Shown here: in pieces, positions 43,676-51,555 of the stretch
Position numbering within the stretch: the first letter of the stretch is position 1
How the letters are laid out: each line of letters opens with the position of its first letter
From: Vibrio agarilyticus
GTDB taxonomy: Bacteria > Pseudomonadota > Gammaproteobacteria > Enterobacterales > Vibrionaceae
DNA length: 64,000 nt
Reading direction: 5' to 3'
Assembly: GCF_012641465.1 (NCBI RefSeq)
Contig: NZ_JABAIK010000008.1
Coordinates: forward strand, 62,001 to 126,000
Notes under the pieces: model-generated
What the model was told of the DNA's origin: nothing
The model's database searches: none
The model's input: the letters and a program-made list of their open reading frames with translations, nothing else
Program-made: the position numbers and the translations under genes

Positions 43676-43748
43676 TATACCCAAACAACTTGGAGTTGCA
43701 GGTAGGCGGCAAGCGAACAAGGCTGCAACTTCAAGTAGAAAGGGTATA
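43676..43748. repeat. Shortened ERIC/IRU-like element (73 bp)
   Basis: It begins TATACCCAAACAACTTGGAG and ends CAAGTAGAAAGGGTATA, with the central half deleted. It ends 35 bases upstream of the TusA-like start. Confidence 0.8.
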
Positions 43749-43783
43749 CAATATCGAGAAATAAACCGAATACAAGTCTTTGA

Positions 43784-44071
43784 ATGGAACTTCAGCACCT
43801 TGACTTGCGCGGCGAACGCTGTCCGATGGCGTTACTGCGAGCAAAACGCTTTGCCGCAGAGTTCAGCTCACCGCAGCCATGGACGCTTTCTGTGAGTGAT
43901 GCCGCCTCGATGCAAGATATTCAGCGTTATTTTTTACACTGTGGCTGGCAGATCCAGTGCCAAACCCAAGCAACAGATTATTTATTGATGCTATACCCAA
44001 GTGACTTCAAGATGCCGGATTCAGAGCCAGCTCACTGGGCTAAGAGCAAGGCAAACAACGCAGCGAAATAG
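43784..44071 (+). CDS. TusA/SirA-family sulfurtransferase with repeat-derived C-terminus
   Basis: The first about 69 residues are a TusA-like domain (LDLRGERCPMALLRAKR with the conserved Cys13-Pro), which passes persulfide sulfur in related proteins. From about residue 70 (YPSDFKMPDSEPAH...) the protein is translation of the palindromic repeat at 43992-44100, and ends in KANNAAK. The original stop has therefore been replaced. Its role is unproven; the adjacent genes are bepA and perM. Confidence 0.75.
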   Translation: MELQHLDLRGERCPMALLRAKRFAAEFSSPQPWTLSVSDAASMQDIQRYFLHCGWQIQCQTQATDYLLMLYPSDFKMPDSEPAHWAKSKANNAAK

Positions 44072-44100
44072 CCAGTCTATTTTCAAGTTGTTTGGGTATA
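43992..44100. repeat. Partial/modular copy of the 268-bp repeat (109 bp)
   Basis: The left about 100 bases match the 268-bp element (TATACCCAAGTGACTTCAAG...), but the right end is the ERIC-type CAAGTTGTTTGGGTATA. It overlaps the 3' end of the TusA-like gene. Confidence 0.85.
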
Positions 44101-44133
44101 GCCAACTCATAACCCTAAAGGAAGACATTTACC

Positions 44134-45213
44134 ATGCTTGATATGGTCAGTCGCTGGTACCAACGACGCTTTTCAGATCCACATGCAGTGAGCCTCATTG
44201 CGATTTTGATCGTCGGTTTTATTACGATTTACTTTTTTGGTCATTTAATTGCCCCTTTGCTGGTGGCGATTGTGCTGGCTTATTTACTCGAATGGCCCGT
44301 CACTCAGTTACGCCGAATCGGTATTCCACGCACGCTTGGGGTCATACTGGTGATTTTGCTGTTCAGCGGTGTGATGCTATTGGCACTGTTTGGGCTTATC
44401 CCAACTATTTGGATGCAGGTGGGTAACCTTATTAGCGACATTCCTGCGATGTACGATGGGTTGCAAAAATTGATTATTGAACTGCCCAAAAATTATCCTG
44501 AGTTGGCGAATTTGCAGATCGTTGAGTCGTTAGTGACCAATGTGAAAAATAAGGCGCTGGGACTGGGCGAAACCGTGCTAAAAGGCTCTTTGGCCTCACT
44601 GGTGAGCATTGCCACGTTAGGGGTTTATCTGATTTTGGTGCCGCTTTTGGTGTTTTTCTTACTTAAAGACAAAGAAGAGATGCTGCGCATTGCCAGTGGC
44701 GTGATGCCGCGCAACCGCCGCTTAGCCACCAAAGTGTGGGTGGAAATGAATGAGCAAATTTCTAACTACATTCGCGGTAAAGTCTCAGAAATATTGATTG
44801 TTGGTGGCGTCAGCTACGTTACCTTTGCGCTGCTGGATTTACGCTATTCTGCGCTGTTAGCGGTGCTGGTGGGGCTGTCGGTTCTTATTCCATACATTGG
44901 CGCGGCAGCGGTGACCGTTCCTGTGGCGATGGTGGGCCTATTCCAGTGGGGACTGACCAGTGATTTTTACTGGCTGTTGGTGGCCTACGGCATTATTCAG
45001 GCGCTTGATGGCAATGTGTTGGTGCCGGTGCTGTTTTCTGAAGCAGTGAATTTGCACCCTGTTGCTATCATTGTCGCGGTGCTGGTGTTTGGCGGCTTAT
45101 GGGGTTTTTGGGGCGTGTTTTTTGCCATACCGCTTGCGACCTTAGTAAAGGCGGTATGGAATGCGTTGCCAGCGCAAGAGGAAGAGAGTTTCAGCGCGGG
45201 TGGGGTGGATTAA
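44134..45213 (+). CDS. perM: AI-2E/PerM-family transporter
   Basis: The 359-aa inner-membrane protein has about eight hydrophobic segments and the family start MLDMVSRWYQRRFSDPHAVSL. LVPLLVFFLLKDKEEM and YIGAAAVTVPVA are typical of the AI-2E transporter family. The cargo in this branch is unknown. Its neighbours bepA and the arsC-like gene match E. coli yfgO-yfgC-yfgD. It is the last core gene before the accessory island. Confidence 0.9.
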   Translation: MLDMVSRWYQRRFSDPHAVSLIAILIVGFITIYFFGHLIAPLLVAIVLAYLLEWPVTQLRRIGIPRTLGVILVILLFSGVMLLALFGLIPTIWMQVGNLISDIPAMYDGLQKLIIELPKNYPELANLQIVESLVTNVKNKALGLGETVLKGSLASLVSIATLGVYLILVPLLVFFLLKDKEEMLRIASGVMPRNRRLATKVWVEMNEQISNYIRGKVSEILIVGGVSYVTFALLDLRYSALLAVLVGLSVLIPYIGAAAVTVPVAMVGLFQWGLTSDFYWLLVAYGIIQALDGNVLVPVLFSEAVNLHPVAIIVAVLVFGGLWGFWGVFFAIPLATLVKAVWNALPAQEEESFSAGGVD

Positions 45214-45269
45214 AGGCGATGGTTTTGGTTTTATCGTGAATTCACTATGTAATTTTTTACTATATACGG

Positions 45270-45305
45270 AAACGCCCAAAGTTATTAGCTTTGGGCGTTT
45301 CTTCT
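45270..45305. terminator. Bidirectional terminator between perM and the acetyltransferase gene
   Basis: A perfect 12-bp stem (AAACGCCCAAAG, 45270-45281, with 45289-45300) closes a short loop. It serves perM on + and the convergent acetyltransferase gene on minus. Confidence 0.9.
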
Positions 45306-45332
45306 AGCAAGCAGGTTACGACAAACCGAGCT

Positions 45333-45764
45333 TTAAAGTGACATATGCAGAATTGGAAAGGGTTTTCCCATATCATCAAGTGGTGAGCGAGAAACAATTT
45401 TAAAACCCATATGCTCGTAGAAACCTACTGCCTGTGGATTTTGTTCGTTTACATCGACTTTGGTTGCGCCTAACTGCTCCAGTGCGTATTGCAGTAGCGC
45501 CTTACCAATACCTTGCCCTCGCGCCTCATTTAAGATGAACAGCATTTCAATCTTTGAGTCATGGATCCCCACGAAACCTAAAATTGAACCACTTTCATTT
45601 TTCACACACCTTAAAGTGACAGCGGGAAAAGCCTGCTCAATGATAATTGGTTTAAAAAACTCAATATCTTCTTCTGTTATGAAGTCATGAGTAGCTCGGA
45701 CTGAATTTTCCCAAACATCAAGCAGTTCTGCATAATTTTCAGGAAGCACATTTTCTACAATCAT
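45333..45764 (-). CDS. GNAT acetyltransferase (YjaB-like)
   Basis: From the ATG at 45764 the 143-aa protein aligns by eye with E. coli YjaB: SVRATHDFITEED near the start, the acetyl-CoA loop RGQGIGKALL, and VNEQNPQAVGFYEHMGF with the C-terminal LDDMGKPFPILHM. The acetyl acceptor is not known. It is convergent to perM and is the first gene of the accessory stretch. A TTG five codons upstream is an alternative start. Confidence 0.83.
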   Translation of the reverse strand: MIVENVLPENYAELLDVWENSVRATHDFITEEDIEFFKPIIIEQAFPAVTLRCVKNESGSILGFVGIHDSKIEMLFILNEARGQGIGKALLQYALEQLGATKVDVNEQNPQAVGFYEHMGFKIVSRSPLDDMGKPFPILHMSL

Positions 45765-46205
45765 GGTGTTTTTTCTCAAATTGACTGAAATTCATGTGCA
45801 GCCGCGAACCAGCATTTTACTGGCGAGTTACCAATCTGTCCTGAATTTTTTACCTCGTTTTGTCAATTGCTTGTGACACCACGACCTTAATATGACTGTG
45901 TATGCACAGGCATAAGTGAGTTTTGGTCAAAATTCGAACGAGATTTGGGATAACCGTGCTAAATAATGCACGGTTATCTCAGGTCATTTTTCTTATCTAC
46001 ATGAATCTAAATGTAAATTTTTGTGGGTATGAGATAACCGAGCGCAGCGTTAAGCGCAATGCTCACTTTTGCCAGAAGAAAATGCTCAAAATTGCGCACT
46101 TGATGCTATTCAACTGATTGATTAAAAAGCGATTTCGGGAGTATATTAGGAGGAGAAGTGAAGCAAGCACTCTGCGTGATAAACAGAATGCTGTTTAATA
46201 CACTG
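45765..46205. other. Accessory-island non-coding stretch with a perfect hairpin
   Basis: No credible gene: the longest + frame is about 64 codons without support. The stretch has a perfect 11-bp inverted repeat (GATAACCGTGC, 45949-45959, with 45968-45978), a second GATAACCG at about 46032, a GCGCAAT/ATTGCGC pair near 46050-46095, and AAACAG-AATG-CTGTTT near 46185. These may be decayed attC sites; that is a guess. Confidence 0.5.
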
Positions 46206-46713
46206 TTATATGCCTTTTGAGTTTGGTGTCACATTTAAAGGAGAATTACATGAATGACAAACTTAAAGCACACAGAGTGATTGGTATAAGACATGCCTTA
46301 AGTGTACTAAAGGAAGATGGCCTTATAAGTAAAGGGATAAATTATCCAAAAGATGCCAGCGATGAAATGATTCAGTTGCTCATAAATACTGCTTTAGAGT
46401 TTTATGAGTTAGGCGCCAAACAAGGCGCTGAGAAAACTATAGATCACTTTATAAGTGAAAAGTTTACGACTCAAAAAAGAAATGGGCAAAGATCAATCAC
46501 AGCAAATGTATCCTCTGTAAATTGGCAACATACATTTCCAGTTAAAGCGGGAATAACTGAAGATAAAATTATTAAAAAAGTTCGTATTCCTATTTCAGAT
46601 TTAGGCTTTGAGTAATCGGCATATAACAAACGCATCAACACGGACGGTTAAAGCTTGGCTCCGCTCGTGCCTCGCGAATTTTAGCCAACCTTTTCCCGCC
46701 GCTTATGCGGGCG
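46206..46713 (+). mobile_element. Integron-type gene cassette 1
   Basis: The left border is G|TTATATGCC at 46205/46206 and the right border is in its attC at G46713|TTAGGC. The first bases of the cassette, TTATATGCC, are complementary to the attC start GGCATATAA (46618-46626), as expected when the end of a cassette's own attC becomes its 5' end on integration. One gene fills the cassette. No integrase gene is in the window. Confidence 0.8.
46250..46615 (+). CDS. Cassette-borne hypothetical protein
   Basis: The 121-aa protein is not recognised. It is mostly helical in the first 70 residues (charged, IRHALSVLKED and LINTALEFYELGAKQGAEK), then a short basic stretch (TTQKRNGQRS) and a beta-like tail. 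There is no signal peptide or membrane segment. The ATG at 46250 has a strong AAAGGAGAA site; a TTG 11 codons upstream does not. The gene almost fills its cassette, the standard arrangement. Confidence 0.75.
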   Translation: MNDKLKAHRVIGIRHALSVLKEDGLISKGINYPKDASDEMIQLLINTALEFYELGAKQGAEKTIDHFISEKFTTQKRNGQRSITANVSSVNWQHTFPVKAGITEDKIIKKVRIPISDLGFE

Positions 46714-46719
46714 TTAGGC
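46618..46719. repeat. attC recombination site
   Basis: The site runs from R'' (GGCATATAAC, then AAACGCATC) to R' (GTTAGGC, 46713-46719), about 100 bp. CCGCTTATGCGGGCGTTAGGC-type right ends and TAACAAACGC left ends are typical of Vibrio/Shewanella attC sites. Internal complementary pieces (GGTTAA / TTAGCCAACC) would fold the bottom strand into a hairpin. Recombination is expected between G46713 and T46714. Confidence 0.87.
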
Positions 46720-47280
46720 ATTTGGAGGCAAATTGAAGATCGGTGACTTAAATATACAAGACATCAATCCAATTCCGGAAATTGAAACCGGAGACGAGAA
46801 AGAGGTTTATGCTTTCTATGGCTTAGCTGCTTTTCACGCTCAATGTGCAGAAAAGGCTTTGGTGAATTTCGTTATGGCATATCGCCTCTTAGATAATAAA
46901 GTTCTGGATCAGGAGCAATGGCTTGAGCTATATGCAGGGATTAACTCCAAGACGTTTGGTCGCTTGCTCGGACAAATAAAAACTCGAGTTGAGCTATCAG
47001 ACCATCTGCTTGCACATCTCGACCATACTTTAACAAAAAGAAACTGGTTAGCTCATGACTTTTACTATGACCGCGCCAATCACTTTTTGGATTTAGACGG
47101 TCGTATAGCAATGATCAAAGAGCTACAAGAACTTATCGAACTATTCCAAGTTTCTGATCGCGCTATTGAACAACTTAGTTTAAAGGTGTGGTCGTACTTC
47201 GGCGTAACGGAAGAGTGGATAGAGAAAGAAATGGCTATTCAACACGAAGAGTATCTTAGTGGAAAAAATGCCTAACACAG
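46714..47280 (+). mobile_element. Integron-type gene cassette 2 (right attC degenerate)
   Basis: It begins TTAGGCAT after the attC cut site and its gene ends at GCCTAACAC (47271-47279), complementary to the cassette start as an R'' should be. The matching right end is not clear: GTTAGGG at about 47415 is the only candidate, and the L-boxes do not pair well. The attC is probably decayed or disrupted. Confidence 0.65.
46733..47275 (+). CDS. Cassette-borne HEPN-motif hypothetical protein
   Basis: The 180-aa protein starts at TTG with a strong GGAGG site. It is predicted mostly helical. Residues 103-108 read RNWLAH, the RNxxxH signature of HEPN RNase folds, preceded by the helical segment AFYGLAAFHAQCAEKALVNF, which resembles the first HEPN helices. 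HEPN proteins act in toxin-antitoxin, abortive infection and CRISPR systems; membership here is an inference from motif and helix pattern only. No partner antitoxin is obvious. Confidence 0.7.
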   Translation: MKIGDLNIQDINPIPEIETGDEKEVYAFYGLAAFHAQCAEKALVNFVMAYRLLDNKVLDQEQWLELYAGINSKTFGRLLGQIKTRVELSDHLLAHLDHTLTKRNWLAHDFYYDRANHFLDLDGRIAMIKELQELIELFQVSDRAIEQLSLKVWSYFGVTEEWIEKEMAIQHEEYLSGKNA

Positions 47281-47631
47281 ATGAGCCTTCTCCCTGTCAA
47301 TAGGGAATACGAACCCTTTGTCTGGTTGCAAGTATCAGAGATCTAAGTCGTTTTTTGTGAATGTCGGGGCATTGGTTCTCGAGAGTTTGCTGTAGAATTT
47401 GAACGTCGTGCATTGTTAGGGTTCCCTATTAAATCCATTTAATCAGGTGTACTTTCGTTGCAGAAAAGGGCGAAATTCATTAGATCAGAATGAGCGATGC
47501 GCGTCTACTCATTGTTTTATATAGAAATTATGAGGGGATTCTTAAGAATGCGGCGTTATGTGTCAGCGCAATAATCATTACCTTAATTCATCATTGATTA
47601 AGAGTTTAGACAAGTATAAAAGAGAGTTTAT
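47281..47631. other. Non-coding stretch upstream of the STAND gene
   Basis: This AT-rich region carries an inverted repeat AATAGGGAA (47299-47307) and TTCCCTATT (47422-47430). It includes the possible decayed R' GTTAGGG (about 47415) and probably the promoter of the following gene. No gene, tRNA or known site is recognised. Confidence 0.5.
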
Positions 47632-50034
47632 ATGTACGTATCTACAAAATTGAATTTCAAATTGGATGAAATCATTAAATCATTTGAGGTGGCTTTAAGA
47701 AGTTATTTAGGTGCATATTTAGAGCCAAAATTCTCTTCTGAATTGGAATTTAAGCAATATTTAGAACAGTTAAAATCCAAACAGAGTTCTAGTAGTATTG
47801 TATTGTCTACTCGTTTTGAATCAATAATAAAGAGTTTTATCTCTGATCATGAAAATATCTACTCCTTGTTTCAAAGCACTTCAAATCAGTCCGAAGTTGA
47901 AGGTTATGATGTTCCATATGTTTCCCAGTTAATAAATTTAATAGTTCTATTTTTTAAAGAATTAGAAGAGCTAAGAAGTGTTACTGATAACTACACAACG
48001 ATCGAAGAGTTTTTATATAAATGTTCTCTATATCACAGGGTAAGAAATGATTTATCGCATCCAGGCTCCAAAAAAATATTAAAAATAGAAGCCTCGGAAG
48101 TATTAAAATTAATAACTAAATTTTTAAAATCTTTAGAAAGTAAACATTTCTGGTATGTATCTAAGAGTGATTTGGAAACTCAAATTGAAGCGTATTATAA
48201 AGAAGAGAAAAATAAATTGCTGAAGTTTGACAACCTGAAAAATATAAATGTTCCGCATCAAAAAACCCTTTGTAGAGAAAGTGAACTCAAAACTTTGCAT
48301 GAACACCTAATAGGTGAGAATGAATATTCAAGAGTTTCGGGTTCAACAGTTATTTATGGGTATGGGGGAGTGGGTAAGACTGCATTAGTAATAGATTTTA
48401 TTTATGAGATATTACAAAAAATGCAGGAAGAAAAATTTAATAGCTTATACGAGTTTATATTCTTTTTTAGTAGTAAAGAGGAAGTGCTTACGACAGAGAA
48501 AACAACGGGTGAGTTTTATATAGATAAAATACATGTTGACATCCATTCTTTCGAAGAAATTTTTAATCAAATTCTCAGTCTACTAAGTTTTACTGATTTG
48601 ACTCAATTACAAAAATGTAACCTAAAAGGTTTAATTGTTATTGATAATATTGAAAATCTAAAGGAGGAAGATAAAGATAATATTTTTTCTTTCATGAAAC
48701 AAATACCTCGAAATATCCAATTTATTGTTACATCAAGAAATGAGGAAAGAACTGAAGAGAAAATTCACTTAAGTGAGTTTAAAGATTTCAGTAAAGGTAA
48801 AGATTTTATTAATAGTTATATCGAATCAAATGATTTAAATCTACAAATCATAGATGAAGATATTAAGTTACTTTTAGATGCGACTAAAGGTAATACACTA
48901 TTGCTTGTACAGTCACTTCGTAGCCTTCATGATAAATCAACAACGATCCAAGAAATATCAAGCGATTTAAATAATTATGAATCAAGTAGTTTTGATAAAG
49001 TGGCTAGTTTTATGTATAAAAATACATTTGATAGCGCTATAAAATACCTTGAGTCTAAAGGATTAACACCAAACAACGTCATACTTTTAGCCACTTTATA
49101 TAAAGAAAAAATTGATCTATATGCATTAAGCCAATTAACGAATATAGGGTTAAATGATGTTAGATTTATGGCTAATTATTTAACATCAAAATTGATTTTT
49201 AATAAAACACATGATTTTTACTCTGTAAATGAATTCGCTTCTCGTTTTATTTTTATTAGTTTAATGCCTAATAAAAGAGAAAAAATAAAGCTTGAAGAGA
49301 ATATATTTAACTATAAAAAAGAGTTGGATATAAAGCTATCGGCACTTAATGAACAGATGAAATCAAATATTAAAATTAATAGAATTATTTCTGATTGGAA
49401 ACCAAATAATTATGTGGATAAAATTGTTATTGCTCAAGTTTTTCAAATGTTTAATGAATTTACAGGCGCAATTTATAAGAAGGATTCAATAACATTAACT
49501 AAACTTTTCTCAGAATATGAAAAGCATGAATATATAACGAAGCATCCATATGTTAGGTTCCAAAAAGCTCGGATATTGAATAAATTGTTAATGAAAAGGT
49601 TTTATGGAGATAAAACTAAAGAGGAACGGATTTTAGAAATTAAAAGGTGCTACGAAGATACACTTGAATCAATAAATACATCTTATTCGTATATAAAGCA
49701 TACAGAGTCACACATAGCAGTGTTGATGTTTTTTGGTTTTTTCTTAAAGCGAGATCTGCATGATAACCCCAAAGCTATCAGGTATCTAGAAGATGCAATG
49801 GAGCTTCAGACTAATAAATTAGATAAAAAGTATTATCTAGTTCCTAACGAATTAACGTATTTATACGCAAAAATGTATAAAGAAACTAATGATTCCTATT
49901 ATTTGGATGAATATAATTATGTTTATGATCGTATAATTAATTCTAATGTTGAAAGTATAGATTCTAGTTTATTTAACGTAAGTAAATTTAAATTACAGCA
50001 ATCCCAATTAAAGGCTTCTGATCTAGACCGGTAA
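47632..50034 (+). CDS. HEPN-STAND NTPase, candidate NLR-like antiphage protein
   Basis: This 800-aa protein is not a family I can name. Residues 1-180 are helical and include RNDLSH (138-143), the RNxxxH catalytic signature of HEPN RNases. CRESEL (214-219) precedes a P-loop GYGGVGKT (243-250); LIVIDN (334-339) is Walker B; TSR (367-369) and GNTLLL (420-425) fit the RNBS-B and GLPL motifs of NB-ARC/STAND ATPases. A winged-helix-like part (about 470-540) and a helical, TPR-like C-terminus (about 600-770) follow. This is the effector-NTPase-sensor layout of NLR-like phage defence. The gene is much more AT-rich than its neighbours, pointing to transfer. The ribosome site is weak. Antiphage function is inferred. 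Confidence 0.8.
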   Translation: MYVSTKLNFKLDEIIKSFEVALRSYLGAYLEPKFSSELEFKQYLEQLKSKQSSSSIVLSTRFESIIKSFISDHENIYSLFQSTSNQSEVEGYDVPYVSQLINLIVLFFKELEELRSVTDNYTTIEEFLYKCSLYHRVRNDLSHPGSKKILKIEASEVLKLITKFLKSLESKHFWYVSKSDLETQIEAYYKEEKNKLLKFDNLKNINVPHQKTLCRESELKTLHEHLIGENEYSRVSGSTVIYGYGGVGKTALVIDFIYEILQKMQEEKFNSLYEFIFFFSSKEEVLTTEKTTGEFYIDKIHVDIHSFEEIFNQILSLLSFTDLTQLQKCNLKGLIVIDNIENLKEEDKDNIFSFMKQIPRNIQFIVTSRNEERTEEKIHLSEFKDFSKGKDFINSYIESNDLNLQIIDEDIKLLLDATKGNTLLLVQSLRSLHDKSTTIQEISSDLNNYESSSFDKVASFMYKNTFDSAIKYLESKGLTPNNVILLATLYKEKIDLYALSQLTNIGLNDVRFMANYLTSKLIFNKTHDFYSVNEFASRFIFISLMPNKREKIKLEENIFNYKKELDIKLSALNEQMKSNIKINRIISDWKPNNYVDKIVIAQVFQMFNEFTGAIYKKDSITLTKLFSEYEKHEYITKHPYVRFQKARILNKLLMKRFYGDKTKEERILEIKRCYEDTLESINTSYSYIKHTESHIAVLMFFGFFLKRDLHDNPKAIRYLEDAMELQTNKLDKKYYLVPNELTYLYAKMYKETNDSYYLDEYNYVYDRIINSNVESIDSSLFNVSKFKLQQSQLKASDLDR

Positions 50035-50451
<417 letters not shown>

Positions 50452-50916
50452 TTATTTACCGTTCAAATAATCCAAAACCACCTCATGGTGATCCTTCGTC
50501 TTAAACTTATTAAACACATGCTCAAGCTTGCCAGACTCATCAATTAAAAAGCTGGTTCTTACCACACCCATGTTCTCGCGGCCCATGAACTTCTTGAGCT
50601 GCCACACGCCGTACTTTTCACACACCTCATGATCTTCATCGGCAAGCAAAGTAAAGTTGAGCGCTTGCTTGGTAATAAAGTTAGTCAGTTTTTTCGGCGT
50701 GTCTGGGCTAATACCCAAAACAACCACATTATGAGCATCGAGTTCTGCTTTGGTGTCACGCAACCCTTGAGCCTGAACCGTACAACCCGGGGTAGACGCG
50801 CGAGGGTAGAAGTAAAGCAAAACTTTTTTACCGCGCAGCGCTGAGAGCGTTACCGGGGTGTTGTCTTGGTCATTTAACGTAAAATCAGGTGCGGTTTGTC
50901 CAGCGTCAATCGCCAT
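50452..50916 (-). CDS. bcp: Thiol peroxidase Bcp (peroxiredoxin Q)
   Basis: Bcp reduces hydroperoxides with thioredoxin. From the ATG at 50916 (GGAAGG site 8 bases away) it is 154 aa; the upstream GTG is too close to that site. The peroxidatic Cys45 is in PRASTPGCTV. The resolving Cys50 of E. coli is Gln here (PGCTVQAQGLRD), while a second Cys in HEVCEKYGVW remains, so the cycle may use that Cys or a 1-Cys route. It is 14 bases after gcvR. Confidence 0.95.
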   Translation of the reverse strand: MAIDAGQTAPDFTLNDQDNTPVTLSALRGKKVLLYFYPRASTPGCTVQAQGLRDTKAELDAHNVVVLGISPDTPKKLTNFITKQALNFTLLADEDHEVCEKYGVWQLKKFMGRENMGVVRTSFLIDESGKLEHVFNKFKTKDHHEVVLDYLNGK

Positions 50917-50930
50917 AGTCACGTCCTTCC

Positions 50931-51473
50931 TTATTGGCTGTTTTTAATAAAGTTGAGTGATCCTTCCACATTCAGGGTGAGGCATAAGTCGTTAAATTCT
51001 TCTTGTAATTGCATCAAGTTGCATTCTGGTGACACTGAGGCGGTCAATGCAATATGGAATTGGTCGCGCTCACGGGCAATCTTCAATTTATCAATCGTTT
51101 GAGCGCTAAGAGAGTCGATACCAATTTGCCGATGAGCAAAAAATTGAGTGAATTGCTCGGTTAAGCCGACACGGTCTTCTGACTCAATATAAACTTCAAT
51201 AGTGTAACTATTGATATTTTCTTGGTGCGGTGAGGTTCGCTTGCTCATAGTGACTAAGTCTTGTTGCTGACCAAGTAATGGCAATGTGGTTTCAACGCGG
51301 GTAATGCTGTTGGTTGTGCCTGAGAGCAGCATTAACAGCGTAAACTCGTTGCCAAAAATCGCGATGCGGCTATCAATAATATTGCAGCCTGCTTGAGTCA
51401 CAAGTTGGACGACTTGGTTACAAATGCCCGGCCTATCGGTTCCGATGGCCGTGACAACCAAATGTTGCATCAT
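50931..51473 (-). CDS. gcvR: Glycine cleavage system transcriptional repressor
   Basis: GcvR antagonises GcvA at the gcvTHP promoter when glycine is low. The 180-aa protein consists of two ACT domains: LVVTAIGTDRPGICNQVVQ at the start and IEVYIESEDRVGLTEQFTQF from about 88. It has no DNA-binding motif, as in E. coli. It lies upstream of bcp in the same direction and is divergent from dapA, the E. coli order. Confidence 0.93.
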   Translation of the reverse strand: MMQHLVVTAIGTDRPGICNQVVQLVTQAGCNIIDSRIAIFGNEFTLLMLLSGTTNSITRVETTLPLLGQQQDLVTMSKRTSPHQENINSYTIEVYIESEDRVGLTEQFTQFFAHRQIGIDSLSAQTIDKLKIARERDQFHIALTASVSPECNLMQLQEEFNDLCLTLNVEGSLNFIKNSQ

Positions 51474-51555
51474 AGGTTTGCTCTGCAGTTTCGAGGCGAA
51501 TAAGGCGCGATAGTACCACAGTTGTGATGCAAAAATGTGCTAGGTCGCGGTATTT

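Noticed and set aside
45923-46117. 64-aa frame left of the cassettes
   Set aside because: It runs through the hairpin repeats, lacks a ribosome site, and resembles no family; treated as non-coding.
46618-46719. Whether this is part of the Vibrio superintegron
   Set aside because: Only one clear attC and no further array or integrase is visible in 64 kb, and the flanks are core genes; a small displaced cassette group fits better.
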